DNA of 28,757 nucleotides from the NCBI GenBank assembly GCA_965660635.1, contig CBFIAS010000027.1:1-28757 (forward strand), written 5' to 3'. This document shows, in pieces, positions 15,318-23,647 of the stretch (position 1 is the stretch's first letter; each line of letters opens with the position of its first letter). The notes under the pieces were generated by a model. The model ran no database searches and was not told the DNA's origin. It saw nothing but the letters and a program-made list of their open reading frames with translations. Both the position numbers and the translations under genes were made by a program. The stretch comes from UBA7374 sp965660635 (GTDB lineage Bacteria > Verrucomicrobiota > Verrucomicrobiia > Opitutales > Coraliomargaritaceae).

Positions 15318-16429
15318 AGCCACTTGCCTCTATTTCCGGAATGGATCACGCTTCCAGGGGGAAGAGCCGGTGGATTGTTCGTTTCGTGCTCTTGCCGCTG
15401 GTCTTGACGCTCCTATACGCGGGCATCCGCAATTATTTCTTTATCGAGGCGGGGATGCTGGACCCGGACTTCGGGGTGATCCACCAGTGCTACGATTTCA
15501 ACTTGATGGAGCTTCCTTTGACTTTGCTGGTTGCCGCGTTGGCCAGTGCGGTGGCCGCACTGTTTGCCGGGAGGGGCGCTTGGATCATTAGCGGGGTGCT
15601 GGTGCTGCTGGCATTGGATTTGTTCGCCTTGCGCTACTACATGACACATGTCGAGCCGGAGCGGCATGTGGTGCGCCGCATCCGCATTGCCAGCCCGAAG
15701 TTGAGCGGGCCGATCCGGCTGTTGCACATCAGCGACATCCAGTCTGGGGGGATTGGGGCAAAGGAGGCGGCGCTCTTTGCGCGCATCCGCGAACTTGAGC
15801 CGGACATCATCCTGAACACGGGGGATTATTTGCAGGCGATTCCGCCGAAGACGGACGGGAGCGAGTTACCGAAGCTGATTGAGCTGATTGAGGGGGTTGA
15901 TCCAGATCTGGGCACCTGGGGGGTGTACGGTGACACCGACTACCTGCTGTACCGTTTCCGGGTGGAGGACTTCGCGCCAATGAGCATGCTGTCCTCCCAA
16001 AGCGTGCGGATCGCCTGCGGTGACGGGGTGCTGCACCTGCACGGGTTGAACCTGAACCAGTCGAGGGACTTTGGGTATGCCCGTCACTCGATTGAGCGCT
16101 GGCTGGAAGAGTCGGATGAAGGCGATTTCCGGATACTTCTGGGGCACTCCCCGAATTTCGCGCTCGGGGTGGGCGAGTTGCCGATCGACCTGTGCCTGGC
16201 CGGACACACGCACGGCGGTCAGGTATGGCTGCCGTTCTACGGGCCGCTGGTTACTGACAGCGAGGTGCCACGCCGGTGGGCCCGGGGCTTCCGGCGGGTG
16301 GGGATTCCGTTTTTAAACGTGTCGGCTGGGACAGGCTCGAACCGCTTCGAAGGCCTGCCTCCGATGCGCCTGAATTGCCCGACGGAAATGACGCTGATCG
16401 AATTGGTACCGATGACTTCCGTGCGTTAG
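15314..16429 (+). CDS. Membrane-anchored calcineurin-like metallophosphoesterase
   Basis: Numbered from the TTG start, the protein has 371 residues. Three hydrophobic segments (about 20-42, 67-86 and 89-110) lead into a metallophosphoesterase domain from about 135. Motifs in order are LLHISDIQSGG (family SDxHxG), LNTGDYLQ (GDxx), GVYGDTDYLLY (family GNHD), LLGHSPNFALG and LAGHTHGGQVW (GHxH). The metal-ligand His of motif I is Gln143, and the Asn-His of motif III are Asp-Thr. The remaining Asp and His residues are kept. The layout is like YkuE-type phosphodiesterases that act on lipid or nucleotide substrates at the membrane, but the substrate is unknown. The start could also be ATG 15341. I prefer TTG 15314 for its RBS and overlap with the ABA4-like gene. 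Confidence 0.85.
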   Translation: MKPLASISGMDHASRGKSRWIVRFVLLPLVLTLLYAGIRNYFFIEAGMLDPDFGVIHQCYDFNLMELPLTLLVAALASAVAALFAGRGAWIISGVLVLLALDLFALRYYMTHVEPERHVVRRIRIASPKLSGPIRLLHISDIQSGGIGAKEAALFARIRELEPDIILNTGDYLQAIPPKTDGSELPKLIELIEGVDPDLGTWGVYGDTDYLLYRFRVEDFAPMSMLSSQSVRIACGDGVLHLHGLNLNQSRDFGYARHSIERWLEESDEGDFRILLGHSPNFALGVGELPIDLCLAGHTHGGQVWLPFYGPLVTDSEVPRRWARGFRRVGIPFLNVSAGTGSNRFEGLPPMRLNCPTEMTLIELVPMTSVR

Positions 16430-16438
16430 AGCGCCAGC

Positions 16439-16525
16439 CTAGAAGAGGAAGCAGCCGATCAGGGCGAGGACGAGGAGGATAAGAACCACGGTCAGGGAGG
16501 CTTGCTCGCTTGGGGTCAAACGCAT
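16439..16525 (-). CDS. Possible 28-residue single-span membrane peptide
   Basis: On the minus strand an ATG frame encodes MRLTPSEQASL followed by one 16-residue hydrophobic stretch (VVLILLVLALIGCFLF) and a stop. This is the layout of small bitopic membrane peptides: a short polar N-terminus, a single helix, then the end. The opening resembles the LTPxEQxALxxLLALL leaders of ComEA-like helix-hairpin-helix proteins, so it might be a remnant of such a gene. It fills the gap between two + strand genes and ends 10 bp past the metallophosphoesterase stop. There is no clear Shine-Dalgarno site, and no homologues could be checked. Confidence 0.4.
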   Translation of the reverse strand: MRLTPSEQASLTVVLILLVLALIGCFLF

Positions 16526-16599
16526 TTATGGATAGTACTATGCAAATAGTGCCGCAGACAATGTTTGTCTTCCCCGGGGATCCGTGCTAGAAGCATTTT

Positions 16600-17178
16600 A
16601 TGAACTTTCTTGAAATCCTGCGTGTATTGCGGCTGCTCCCCGGTCTGGCAGCCCTCTTGTTTCTTGCTGCCTGCCAGAGCCAGTTGCCGGACAACTCGGA
16701 ATTTGTCCGCACGGTGAACTTCAGTGATTTGCAGACCTACCGCTACAAGCACACGCTGACTTCCGGTCTGGAGTGGCGGGATGCCAACCGGCTCGTTTTA
16801 GAGGAGCTTTCCCCTGAGGTCGTGGGGAAGGAAATGACGAGGCGTGGATTCGAGGCGGTGGAAACCGGAGAGGACATTCTCGTGGTGGTTAAGTGGCGCA
16901 AGGCGGCGAGCGCCTACCAGAGTCCGTTCGACTCGATTGACGGGCCTGTGGCGTCCCTCGGGCGGCGTGAAAGCGGCCCTGGGTTCTCCTCTCGCATCTC
17001 GCTGGTGGTTGAGCTATACGAGGGGCCTGGTAGTGAGCTGTTCTGGCGCAAGGAGCAGTATAATGCCTTCGACGCCATACAGTTTACCACTAGCCGGATA
17101 ACCCGGACCTTGCAGAAGGCATTGGATAATTTCCCGGAACGGGTGGAGCGCGATCCTAACCTGCCGTCGATCCAGTAA
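16600..17178 (+). CDS. Putative DUF4136-like lipoprotein
   Basis: A 192-residue protein with a hydrophobic leader and lipobox LAAC (Cys25), so probably exported and lipidated. The mature part has VNFSDLQTYRYKHT, then alternating helix and strand with VVGKEMTRRGFEAVETGEDILVV. This matches the outline of DUF4136 lipoproteins: an opening DFS..kTY strand, a helix ending in a GF/GY turn, then a DxxV strand. The C-terminal helix TRTLQKALDNFPER also fits. Function of the family is unknown. The gene stands alone, with a 170-bp gap upstream. Confidence 0.7.
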   Translation: MNFLEILRVLRLLPGLAALLFLAACQSQLPDNSEFVRTVNFSDLQTYRYKHTLTSGLEWRDANRLVLEELSPEVVGKEMTRRGFEAVETGEDILVVVKWRKAASAYQSPFDSIDGPVASLGRRESGPGFSSRISLVVELYEGPGSELFWRKEQYNAFDAIQFTTSRITRTLQKALDNFPERVERDPNLPSIQ

Positions 17179-17318
17179 GCGCGTGCCTTGGCCCGGCTCG
17201 CGAAGATCGTAGGAGAGGCTAACCGCGGAGTTCATTGAGCGCGTAGAGTGCATTCCCGGTCATGCTGTAGCTGCTTCTACTTCGATTTTTTCCTGAACTA
17301 TGGCGGTATGGCAGTGCG

Positions 17319-17627
17319 CTAAGCGTCGGGCTTTTTCTCTTCCACTTGCTCCGGGGCAGCTTCCACACTTGCGGGGGCGCTGTCTTCCGCAGACGGTGCA
17401 GCGGCTGGCTGAACTGGAGGCTGTGTCTTGTTTGCGGGAGCGTCCTCCATGGCGGTACGGATGTCGTCCTCGATCTCCGTGGTGGCTTTCTTGAATTCCT
17501 TGACGGACTTGCCGAAGGAGCGGAACAATTCGGGCAGCCTCTTGGCTCCGAAGAAAAGGAGCACAACGAGGAAGATAAGGATAATCTCCCAACTGGACAG
17601 GTTTTGAATAAATGCTGTGGTCCTCAT
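17319..17627 (-). CDS. tatA: Twin-arginine translocase subunit TatA/E
   Basis: A 102-residue protein. An N-terminal hydrophobic helix (WEIILIFLVVLLFFGA) is followed by the hinge and amphipathic helix KRLPELFRSFGKSVKEFKKA, with the FGxKRLPEL signature of TatA. A flexible acidic and Pro/Ala/Glu-rich tail fills the rest. TatA oligomerises to let folded twin-arginine substrates through the cytoplasmic membrane with TatC and TatB. No tatB or tatC is in the window. It lies 27 bp downstream of the small lipoprotein on the same strand and is the last gene of the minus-strand run. Confidence 0.93.
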   Translation of the reverse strand: MRTTAFIQNLSSWEIILIFLVVLLFFGAKRLPELFRSFGKSVKEFKKATTEIEDDIRTAMEDAPANKTQPPVQPAAAPSAEDSAPASVEAAPEQVEEKKPDA

Positions 17628-17654
17628 GTTCTTTGAATCCGTTTATTTTTCAAA

Positions 17655-18074
17655 TTACGGGTTGTCCGTTTGGGCGTCACGATAAATTTTGATCAGCGAG
17701 GCGGTCTCCTCTTCGTTGGCCTGGCGGATGCGGTCGTTGATCTCCGGGCGCCCCTCAAGGATGTCGGCAGTGCGCAGGCTGGAAGGGCTGCGCAGGGGCA
17801 GGGCCTTGAGCACGCCGGATTGTTTGCCGCTGTGATCGGTGGTAAAGAGGAAGCCCTCGATGTCTTCGCCATTGCGCAGGGTGGCCACGCGCTCGATGTG
17901 GTTGACGTGGATCAGGTGCGGCTCGCCGGGAGCCAGCCGGTGGGAGTCGTCCGGCTCTGCGCTCTTGCCGCTACCGGCTATGCCGTACTCTACGCTTCCG
18001 CAACCTGCGAGTAGGAGGGTGAAGAGGCAGAAAGCCGTCGATGCAAGGAATTTTCTGGTGTTGGTGTGAATCAT
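17655..18074 (-). CDS. Small putative lipoprotein
   Basis: 139 residues from the ATG at 18074. The frame is open upstream into rpoD sequence, but only this start gives a proper signal: MIHTNTRKFLAS, a hydrophobic core and lipobox LAGC with Cys25. The mature region is polar and has HLIHVNHIERVATLRNGEDI followed by GFLFTTDHSGKQSGVL, then LRTADILEGRPEINDRIR. No family is recognised. It sits between rpoD (43 bp) and tatA (27 bp) on the same strand and may be co-transcribed with them. Confidence 0.65.
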   Translation of the reverse strand: MIHTNTRKFLASTAFCLFTLLLAGCGSVEYGIAGSGKSAEPDDSHRLAPGEPHLIHVNHIERVATLRNGEDIEGFLFTTDHSGKQSGVLKALPLRSPSSLRTADILEGRPEINDRIRQANEEETASLIKIYRDAQTDNP

Positions 18075-18117
18075 GGAGATTGGGGCGGTATGCCAGGTAG
18101 TGCTTTTGCTGTGTGGA

Positions 18118-20181
18118 TTAGTTGGCTTTTTCAAGATCCCTTTTGAGGCTGTCCATGCCGGGCTTGTCGAGATTGATGTCGCCTTCGAAGAAGCCGTGGA
18201 GCTGGCGGATTCGGGTGGGGTGGCGCATTTTGCGGAGAGCCTTGGCCTCGATCTGGCGGATGCGCTCACGGGTGACTTTGAACTGGCGGCCGACCTCCTC
18301 GAGGGTGCGGGAATAGCCGTCAGCCAGTCCGAAGCGGAGGGAGAGGACCCGGCGCTCCCTCTCGGTCAGGCTGTCCAGAACGTCGGTGATCTTCTCCCGC
18401 AGCAGGCTATAGGCGGTCATGTCGTAGGGGTTCTCGGCCCCTTTGTCCTCAATGAAATCGCCGAAGTTTGTGTCATCGGAATCACCCACCGGGCTTTGCA
18501 GGGAGATTGGTTGCTGGGCCATCTTCATGATGGACTGGACGCGCTCGATGGGCATGTTCATCTCGTCGGCGACTTCCTCGGCGGTGGGTTCATGGCCGAG
18601 TTCCTGGAGCAGCTGTTTCTGCACCTGCATGACCTTGTTTAGGGTCTCGATCATGTGCACTGGTATGCGGATGGTGCGCGCCTGGTCGGCGATGGAGCGG
18701 GTGATGGCCTGGCGGATCCACCAAGTCGCATAGGTGGAAAACTTGTAGCCGCGGCGATACTCGAACTTCTCGACGGCTTTCATCAGGCCCATGTTGCCTT
18801 CCTGGATGAGGTCGAGAAAGGAGAGGCCCCGGTTGGTGTATTTCTTGGCGATGGAGATGACCAGGCGCAGGTTGGCCTCGACCATCTCTGTCTTTGCCTT
18901 GTGGGCGTCCCGCAAGCCCTGCCGAACCTCGCGGAGGATGTCCAGGAGTTGGCGGGGATCCACTTTAAACTCGGCCTTGATTTCCAGCAGGCGCTTTTCC
19001 ACGGCGGCTACGTTGACCTTGCGCCTCCGGCGCCGGGCTACCTTGTCGGCCGTCTCGAGGTCGTCATAGAGGTCTCTCAACTCCCGGTAGGTGGGGGTTA
19101 GGTCCTTGATGAAGTCCTCGAAAATCTTGAGCTTCAAGCAATACTTGCGGAGGACTCCGCTAAGCGTCTTCTCGTATTTTGCCATACGGGTGCGCGAGCG
19201 CTTGCGGTTGGGCTCGTTTCCTGCGGCGGCAGCCTGTTCCTGGCTGTCCCATGCGGCGTAGATCCGCTCGCCCAGCTTGTGGGCTTCGTCGAGCAGCTTG
19301 GGCAAACTGTTGAAGTAGGCTTCCCGGCTCTCGATCTTCTTGTCCAGCACGACACGGTCAAAGCGTTCCTCGCGGTTGAGCAGCTTCTGCACGACATCGT
19401 TTTGAAACTCGAGGGTAAGCGCAGTGGAGAAGAGGGCACTTTGGGCGCGCAGTTCGGCGCTCTCGATCCGTTTGGAGATGGCCACTTCCTCCTCCCTGGT
19501 GAGCAGGGGCACCTGGCCCATCTGCTTGAGATACATGCGGACGGGGTCGTCGAGGATGTCGTTCTGCGAGCTGCGGACTTCCTTTTCCTCGGTTTCTTCC
19601 TGACGCGCCTTGTAGGCCTCGACCTGCTTCTCGTCGAGCACCTCGATCTCCAGGTTCTGGAGGATGGAGATGACGTTCTCAATCTCCTCCGGGTTGTTGA
19701 TGCTCTCGGGCAGGCCTTTGTTTATGTCTTTGTAGGTGAGGAAGCCCTGCTCTTTGGACATGCGGATGAGCCCGCGGATTTTCTCGTTGAGCTTTTCCTG
19801 GGCTTTTTCGGAGAGACGGCGCTTGTTCGGGGTGGCTCCGGCGATCTCCTCATCTGTGCCGACGACCTTTTTCGTCCTGGCTGGAGTTTTCTTTGCTACG
19901 GTTTTCTTGGCAGCCGGTTTTTTCGTGGTTGCTGCCTTCGATTTGGCAGGCTTGGCAGCATTTTTTGCCTGGACGGCTTTTTTCGCAGGCGCCTTCTTCT
20001 CGGGTACTTTCTTAACGGCTTTTTTTGTGGCCGTTGATTTCTTCGCGGGGGACTTCCGGGCCGGAGTTTTCTTTTTCACCGGAGCTTTTTGGGCGGCTTT
20101 TGTGGCCGTCTTCTTTTTTGCTGCCGGAGACTTTTTCGCGGTAGCTGCTTTTTTCGCAGGTTTCTTTTTGGCTGCTGGCAT
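18118..20181 (-). CDS. rpoD: Principal sigma-70 factor RpoD with a lysine-rich N-terminal arm
   Basis: A 687-residue housekeeping sigma factor. After the arm come a region 1.1-like helical part (about 124-190) and region 1.2 (DDPVRMYLKQMG, 211-222). The non-conserved region has RKRSRTRMAKYEKTL. Region 2 has RLVISIAKKYTNRGLSFLDL, KFSTYATWWIRQAITR and RTIRIPVHMIET, the core-binding and -10 recognition helices. Regions 3 and 4 follow, with LTERERRVLSLRFGL and TRERIRQIEAKALRKM, the -35 recognition helix-turn-helix. Residues 1-105 are built of AKKKP/PAKKA/TKKPA repeats and contain 38 lysines and a single glutamate, like histone H1 or HU tails. This could bind DNA or RNA nonspecifically. It lies 33 bp after dnaG on the same strand, echoing the dnaG-rpoD pair of the macromolecular-synthesis operon. 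Confidence 0.97.
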   Translation of the reverse strand: MPAAKKKPAKKAATAKKSPAAKKKTATKAAQKAPVKKKTPARKSPAKKSTATKKAVKKVPEKKAPAKKAVQAKNAAKPAKSKAATTKKPAAKKTVAKKTPARTKKVVGTDEEIAGATPNKRRLSEKAQEKLNEKIRGLIRMSKEQGFLTYKDINKGLPESINNPEEIENVISILQNLEIEVLDEKQVEAYKARQEETEEKEVRSSQNDILDDPVRMYLKQMGQVPLLTREEEVAISKRIESAELRAQSALFSTALTLEFQNDVVQKLLNREERFDRVVLDKKIESREAYFNSLPKLLDEAHKLGERIYAAWDSQEQAAAAGNEPNRKRSRTRMAKYEKTLSGVLRKYCLKLKIFEDFIKDLTPTYRELRDLYDDLETADKVARRRRRKVNVAAVEKRLLEIKAEFKVDPRQLLDILREVRQGLRDAHKAKTEMVEANLRLVISIAKKYTNRGLSFLDLIQEGNMGLMKAVEKFEYRRGYKFSTYATWWIRQAITRSIADQARTIRIPVHMIETLNKVMQVQKQLLQELGHEPTAEEVADEMNMPIERVQSIMKMAQQPISLQSPVGDSDDTNFGDFIEDKGAENPYDMTAYSLLREKITDVLDSLTERERRVLSLRFGLADGYSRTLEEVGRQFKVTRERIRQIEAKALRKMRHPTRIRQLHGFFEGDINLDKPGMDSLKRDLEKAN

Positions 20182-20214
20182 ATGAGTGCTGGGAATGTGG
20201 AGCGTTGCTGAGTG

Positions 20215-22050
20215 TTACAAGTTTAAGGCCGATGGCTTGGCAAGTTTTTGGCGGATGGACTTGACCTCCTGCATGAGGCCGCGAAGGGCGGAATTTGCGG
20301 TGTCCGTGTTGGCGATAGTTTGTTCCAGAGTTTTTTTTCGCTGGTTGAGGTGGTTCCGGTAAAGGGTTTGCAAACAGTTTTCGATGAGTGCCTTGGGGGA
20401 CTCGCACTCGAGATCGCGGGTGTGCAGGTCGGCCAGGAGTTGTCTCTCGGAGTCGCTTTGAATGATGGATTCGATGTTGTTGGTGGACTCGATCAGGCCC
20501 TCGCGCAGTTCGGCGGTCAGGCGGTTGAGCAGGGAGCCAGCCGTGCTGGAGGTGTCAATCCAACGATAGTCAAGTATTTGTGCGATTCGTTGAGCGTGTT
20601 CTGGATAACGTAAAAGGAGCCAAAGTAGCTCCCAAGTGGCTTGTGTCAATAGCGCGTCCCCGTTGCGGGGCGCGGAGGGCGGTGCTGCTCCGGCTGGATC
20701 TGTCTTCGGGCGGGTGAAGCGCGACTGGCTGCGGAAGTCGCGCAAGGCGGCTTCCGGGTCCACTCCGAGCTTGCGTGCGGCGCTCCGGATGTAGTCTTCG
20801 CGCGCCACCTGTGAGGGCACTTGCTGAACGAGTTCGTAGATGTATTTCAGCACGCTGGTTTTCTCATGCGTGCCGGGGGGGCGGTCTGCGGGCAGATTCG
20901 CCTCCAGGGCAAGATCGAGCGCCATTCGCTGGTTCGGGCGGAGTGCCTCAAGGGCGGGGGCTCCACCGTTGCGGATCAGGTCGTCCGGGTCCGCTTTGTC
21001 GGGCAGGAGGAGGAAGCGGAACTCGAGGCCGGCCTTGAAGGCAAGGGGAATGTATTTGAGGGCGGCCTTGCGGCCGGCTGAGTCGCCATCGAGGAGGCAT
21101 TCGACAAAGGGGGGATCGTAGCGGCGGAGGAGATGTACCTGCTCCTCGGTCAGCGCGGTGCCCTGGGGGGCAACGGCAGTGTGCAGCCCGGCGGTCCAGC
21201 AGCGGATGGCATCGAGCTGGCCTTCAACGAGAAGGAAGCCGTCACCGTCACGCAGATGGGTGCGGGCGTGATCCATGCCGAAGAGGATGCGCCCCTTATG
21301 GAAGATGGGCGTTTCGGGGGAGTTCACGTATTTAGCCTGATGGGCGGGGTCGTCTTCCGGGGTCTGGGGCAATTGCCGGGCGGTGAAGGCGACGACCCGG
21401 CCCTGCACGTCGCGGATGGGGATCATCAGCCGGCCGCGGAAGCGGGAGCGGAACCGGCTTGGATTGCGCTCCTGCTCCCGGGCGTAGAAGAGGCCGCAGC
21501 GGTGCATGGCGGGGAGGGATACGCCGCGTTTTGTGCAGAGCGCGGCGAGGGCGTCCTGCGCGGCCGGGGCGTAGCCGATCTTCAGTTCGGTGGCGGTATC
21601 CATGGAGAAGCCGCGCTTCTCTTTCCAGTAGTCGCGCACTGGGGCGGCTTCGCTGGACTCGACGAACTGCTGGTGGAACCATTCGGTGGCGAGTTCGTGA
21701 ATTTCGAATAGTTGCTTGCGGAGGGAGACTTCCTCGCGGCTGGGGCCGCCGGACTCGTATTCAAGCTGGATGTTGAATTTCTTGCCCAGCCATTCGACGG
21801 CTTCGCCGAATTCAAGATTCTCCATCTTCATGACAAAGGAGAAGCAGTCGCCGCCCTCGCCGGTGCTGAAGCACTTGTAGAATCCGCGGTCCGGATGGAC
21901 GTAGAAGGAGGGTGTCTTTTCCTGGGTGAAGGGGCTGAGGCCTTTGAAGGAGCGTCCGGCGCGCTTGAGCTGGACGTAGGGAGAGACGACATCAACAAGG
22001 TTGACTTGTTGCTTGATGGCGTCGATGGAGCGCTGCGCGATCTTGGGCAT
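20215..22050 (-). CDS. dnaG: DNA primase DnaG with degenerate zinc-binding domain
   Basis: A 611-residue primase that makes RNA primers at replication forks. The N-terminal domain keeps the overall CHC2 pattern (GRSFKGLSPFTQEKTPSFYV then GFYKCFSTGEGGDCF), but the zinc ligands Cys-x-x-His and Cys-x-x-Cys read S39-x-x-T42 and C60-x-x-T63. Only one ligand remains. The TOPRIM core is intact: VEGQLDAIRC holds the catalytic Glu, LTEEQ follows, and LLDGDSAGRKAALK holds the DxD. RNA-polymerase-domain motifs include GRLMIPIRDVQGRVVAFTAR. The C-terminal helical domain should contact DnaB. The start is 10 bp after the TPR-lipoprotein stop, so dnaG is probably co-transcribed with that gene and with rpoD. 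Confidence 0.95.
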   Translation of the reverse strand: MPKIAQRSIDAIKQQVNLVDVVSPYVQLKRAGRSFKGLSPFTQEKTPSFYVHPDRGFYKCFSTGEGGDCFSFVMKMENLEFGEAVEWLGKKFNIQLEYESGGPSREEVSLRKQLFEIHELATEWFHQQFVESSEAAPVRDYWKEKRGFSMDTATELKIGYAPAAQDALAALCTKRGVSLPAMHRCGLFYAREQERNPSRFRSRFRGRLMIPIRDVQGRVVAFTARQLPQTPEDDPAHQAKYVNSPETPIFHKGRILFGMDHARTHLRDGDGFLLVEGQLDAIRCWTAGLHTAVAPQGTALTEEQVHLLRRYDPPFVECLLDGDSAGRKAALKYIPLAFKAGLEFRFLLLPDKADPDDLIRNGGAPALEALRPNQRMALDLALEANLPADRPPGTHEKTSVLKYIYELVQQVPSQVAREDYIRSAARKLGVDPEAALRDFRSQSRFTRPKTDPAGAAPPSAPRNGDALLTQATWELLWLLLRYPEHAQRIAQILDYRWIDTSSTAGSLLNRLTAELREGLIESTNNIESIIQSDSERQLLADLHTRDLECESPKALIENCLQTLYRNHLNQRKKTLEQTIANTDTANSALRGLMQEVKSIRQKLAKPSALNL

Positions 22051-22059
22051 GTGCGCGCC

Positions 22060-23559
22060 CTAGGGCAGGCTGTTAAGCGCGGCTTCTGCCTCGGGCCGCA
22101 GGGGGTGTGCGGGGGCGAGCTGGATGAAGCGCCGGTAGGCGTTGGCGGCTGACTCGTCGTTCCCACCGATACGCTCATAGGCGCGGGCGAGGGAGAGGAC
22201 GATGTCCGGGCTCCGGGGGAATCGCTCATACGCAGTGCGCAATTCCGCGAGGAAGTCCGGCAGGGATCGGGTGCGCTGGATGACGCGCAGGTAGTCCAGC
22301 ATGTACGGCTCGTTTTCCGGCTCGAGGCGGAGGGATTCGAGGGCGGCGGTCTCGGCGTTCTGGATCTGCCCGTCGACGAGGTAGGCAAGGGAGAGGCGGT
22401 TCCAGATTTCTGCACTCTCGTTGGCCGGGCCAAGGGCCTGCCAGTAGAGCTGGATGGCGGTCTTGTAGTCGCGCTCCTGCTCGGCCAGGCGCGCGTCCTT
22501 GACCAGTTTCGCGGGATCAGGCGGAGGGGGCGTTACAGCTTCTTCCTCGAAGTCTTCGGCCGGCACCAGTTCTTGCTCGATGGCTGGTTTGTCGGCCATG
22601 GCGATGGCGGCCTCCAGATCGGCCAGGGCGGCCTGTTTGCCGGAAGGAGCCGCTGCATCCGGCGCGGGCGCATCTGCGGTGGAGTTTTCCGCAGGGGTGT
22701 CGGCGGTCTCTCCGGTCTCTTCCGGGGACGTTTCAACGGATTGGCTGGCGGGCGGCTCTTTGTCTGCCTCGAGTTTGGCTTGCAACGCATCCTGTGCTTT
22801 TCTCCATGCGGCTATTTCCTCTGGCAACCGGGCCCAGTGGCTGGCCTCGACGGAGCCGGGAAATTGTTCCTGCAACTGGCCGAGGATGAGTTCGACCTTT
22901 GGCCAGTCCTTGTTGCGGTGGTGGATCTCGAGCAAGCCGAACAATGCGGAGAGGGCGTTCGGATCATCGCTTTCCGCTGCGGCGCTGAACCAGCGCTCCG
23001 CCTGCGGCAGGTTATCGAGTTGGAGGAAGAGCTTGCCGATGGCGGTGGCGCTTTGCGGGGAGGGGGTATGCCCCTGTACTCCGGTGGCCTGCAGGTAGGC
23101 GTCGAGAGCGGCCTGTGTTTTTCCGTCGCGGGAGCGTGCGGCGCCGAGTTGTTCCCAGAGTCCGGGATTCATGGCACCGGGGGCGCGTTGGGCGAGTTCT
23201 TCCAAGTAGTCACCGGCGGGCAGGCCGGCTGCTTGTTGCGCGAGAAGCGTGCGGCGGAGCAGCTCCATGTCGTCCGGGTCGAGTTGTTGCGCTTGCTGCA
23301 GGGCGCGGGCGGCCCGGGCTGGATCGCCCTGAGCCTGGTAGAGGTCGGCGATGGCGAGGCGGACAGCGAGATCTTCGGGGTAGTCCGCTGCGATCTGGTT
23401 GAGGATTTTCCCGGCCCCGGCATAGTCGCCGGATTCGGCCAGGGCGGCAGCACGTTCCTGGCTTTGTGCTTTTTGCTTGGCAGGATCGGCACACCCGGAG
23501 AGGAGGAGAGTCAGAATGAGGAGGATGAGCGTGTTGCTTTTGAGGATTGCTATCGGCAT
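22060..23559 (-). CDS. TPR-repeat lipoprotein
   Basis: A 499-residue protein with a signal ending in lipobox LSGC (Cys23). The mature part starts with tetratricopeptide-like helical pairs (ALAESGDYAGAGKILNQIAA, AIADLYQAQGDPARAARALQ, QLDPDDMELLRRT). A long Pro/Ala/Glu-rich linker (about 270-350) is followed by more TPR units (KTAIQLYWQALGPANESAEI, YLVDGQIQNAETAALESLRL, ILSLARAYERIGG-like). It is likely an envelope-located scaffold. No enzyme motif is visible. Being 10 bp upstream of dnaG suggests co-transcription rather than shared function. Its start codon overlaps a possible divergent + strand start (CATG at 23557-23560). Confidence 0.85.
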   Translation of the reverse strand: MPIAILKSNTLILLILTLLLSGCADPAKQKAQSQERAAALAESGDYAGAGKILNQIAADYPEDLAVRLAIADLYQAQGDPARAARALQQAQQLDPDDMELLRRTLLAQQAAGLPAGDYLEELAQRAPGAMNPGLWEQLGAARSRDGKTQAALDAYLQATGVQGHTPSPQSATAIGKLFLQLDNLPQAERWFSAAAESDDPNALSALFGLLEIHHRNKDWPKVELILGQLQEQFPGSVEASHWARLPEEIAAWRKAQDALQAKLEADKEPPASQSVETSPEETGETADTPAENSTADAPAPDAAAPSGKQAALADLEAAIAMADKPAIEQELVPAEDFEEEAVTPPPPDPAKLVKDARLAEQERDYKTAIQLYWQALGPANESAEIWNRLSLAYLVDGQIQNAETAALESLRLEPENEPYMLDYLRVIQRTRSLPDFLAELRTAYERFPRSPDIVLSLARAYERIGGNDESAANAYRRFIQLAPAHPLRPEAEAALNSLP

Positions 23560-23647
23560 GGGCTTTATTTTCGTCCGGGTTGTGGGGCTATTTCAAGCAT
23601 TGTGCACACGCTTGGGTGAATTTTTCTTCCGGGTCATCCCCTGTCAA

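Noticed and set aside
22573..23619. 348-codon + strand frame opposite the TPR lipoprotein
   Set aside because: Antisense shadow. The minus frame has a lipobox and TPR pattern, while this one has Gly/Leu-rich low-information sequence.
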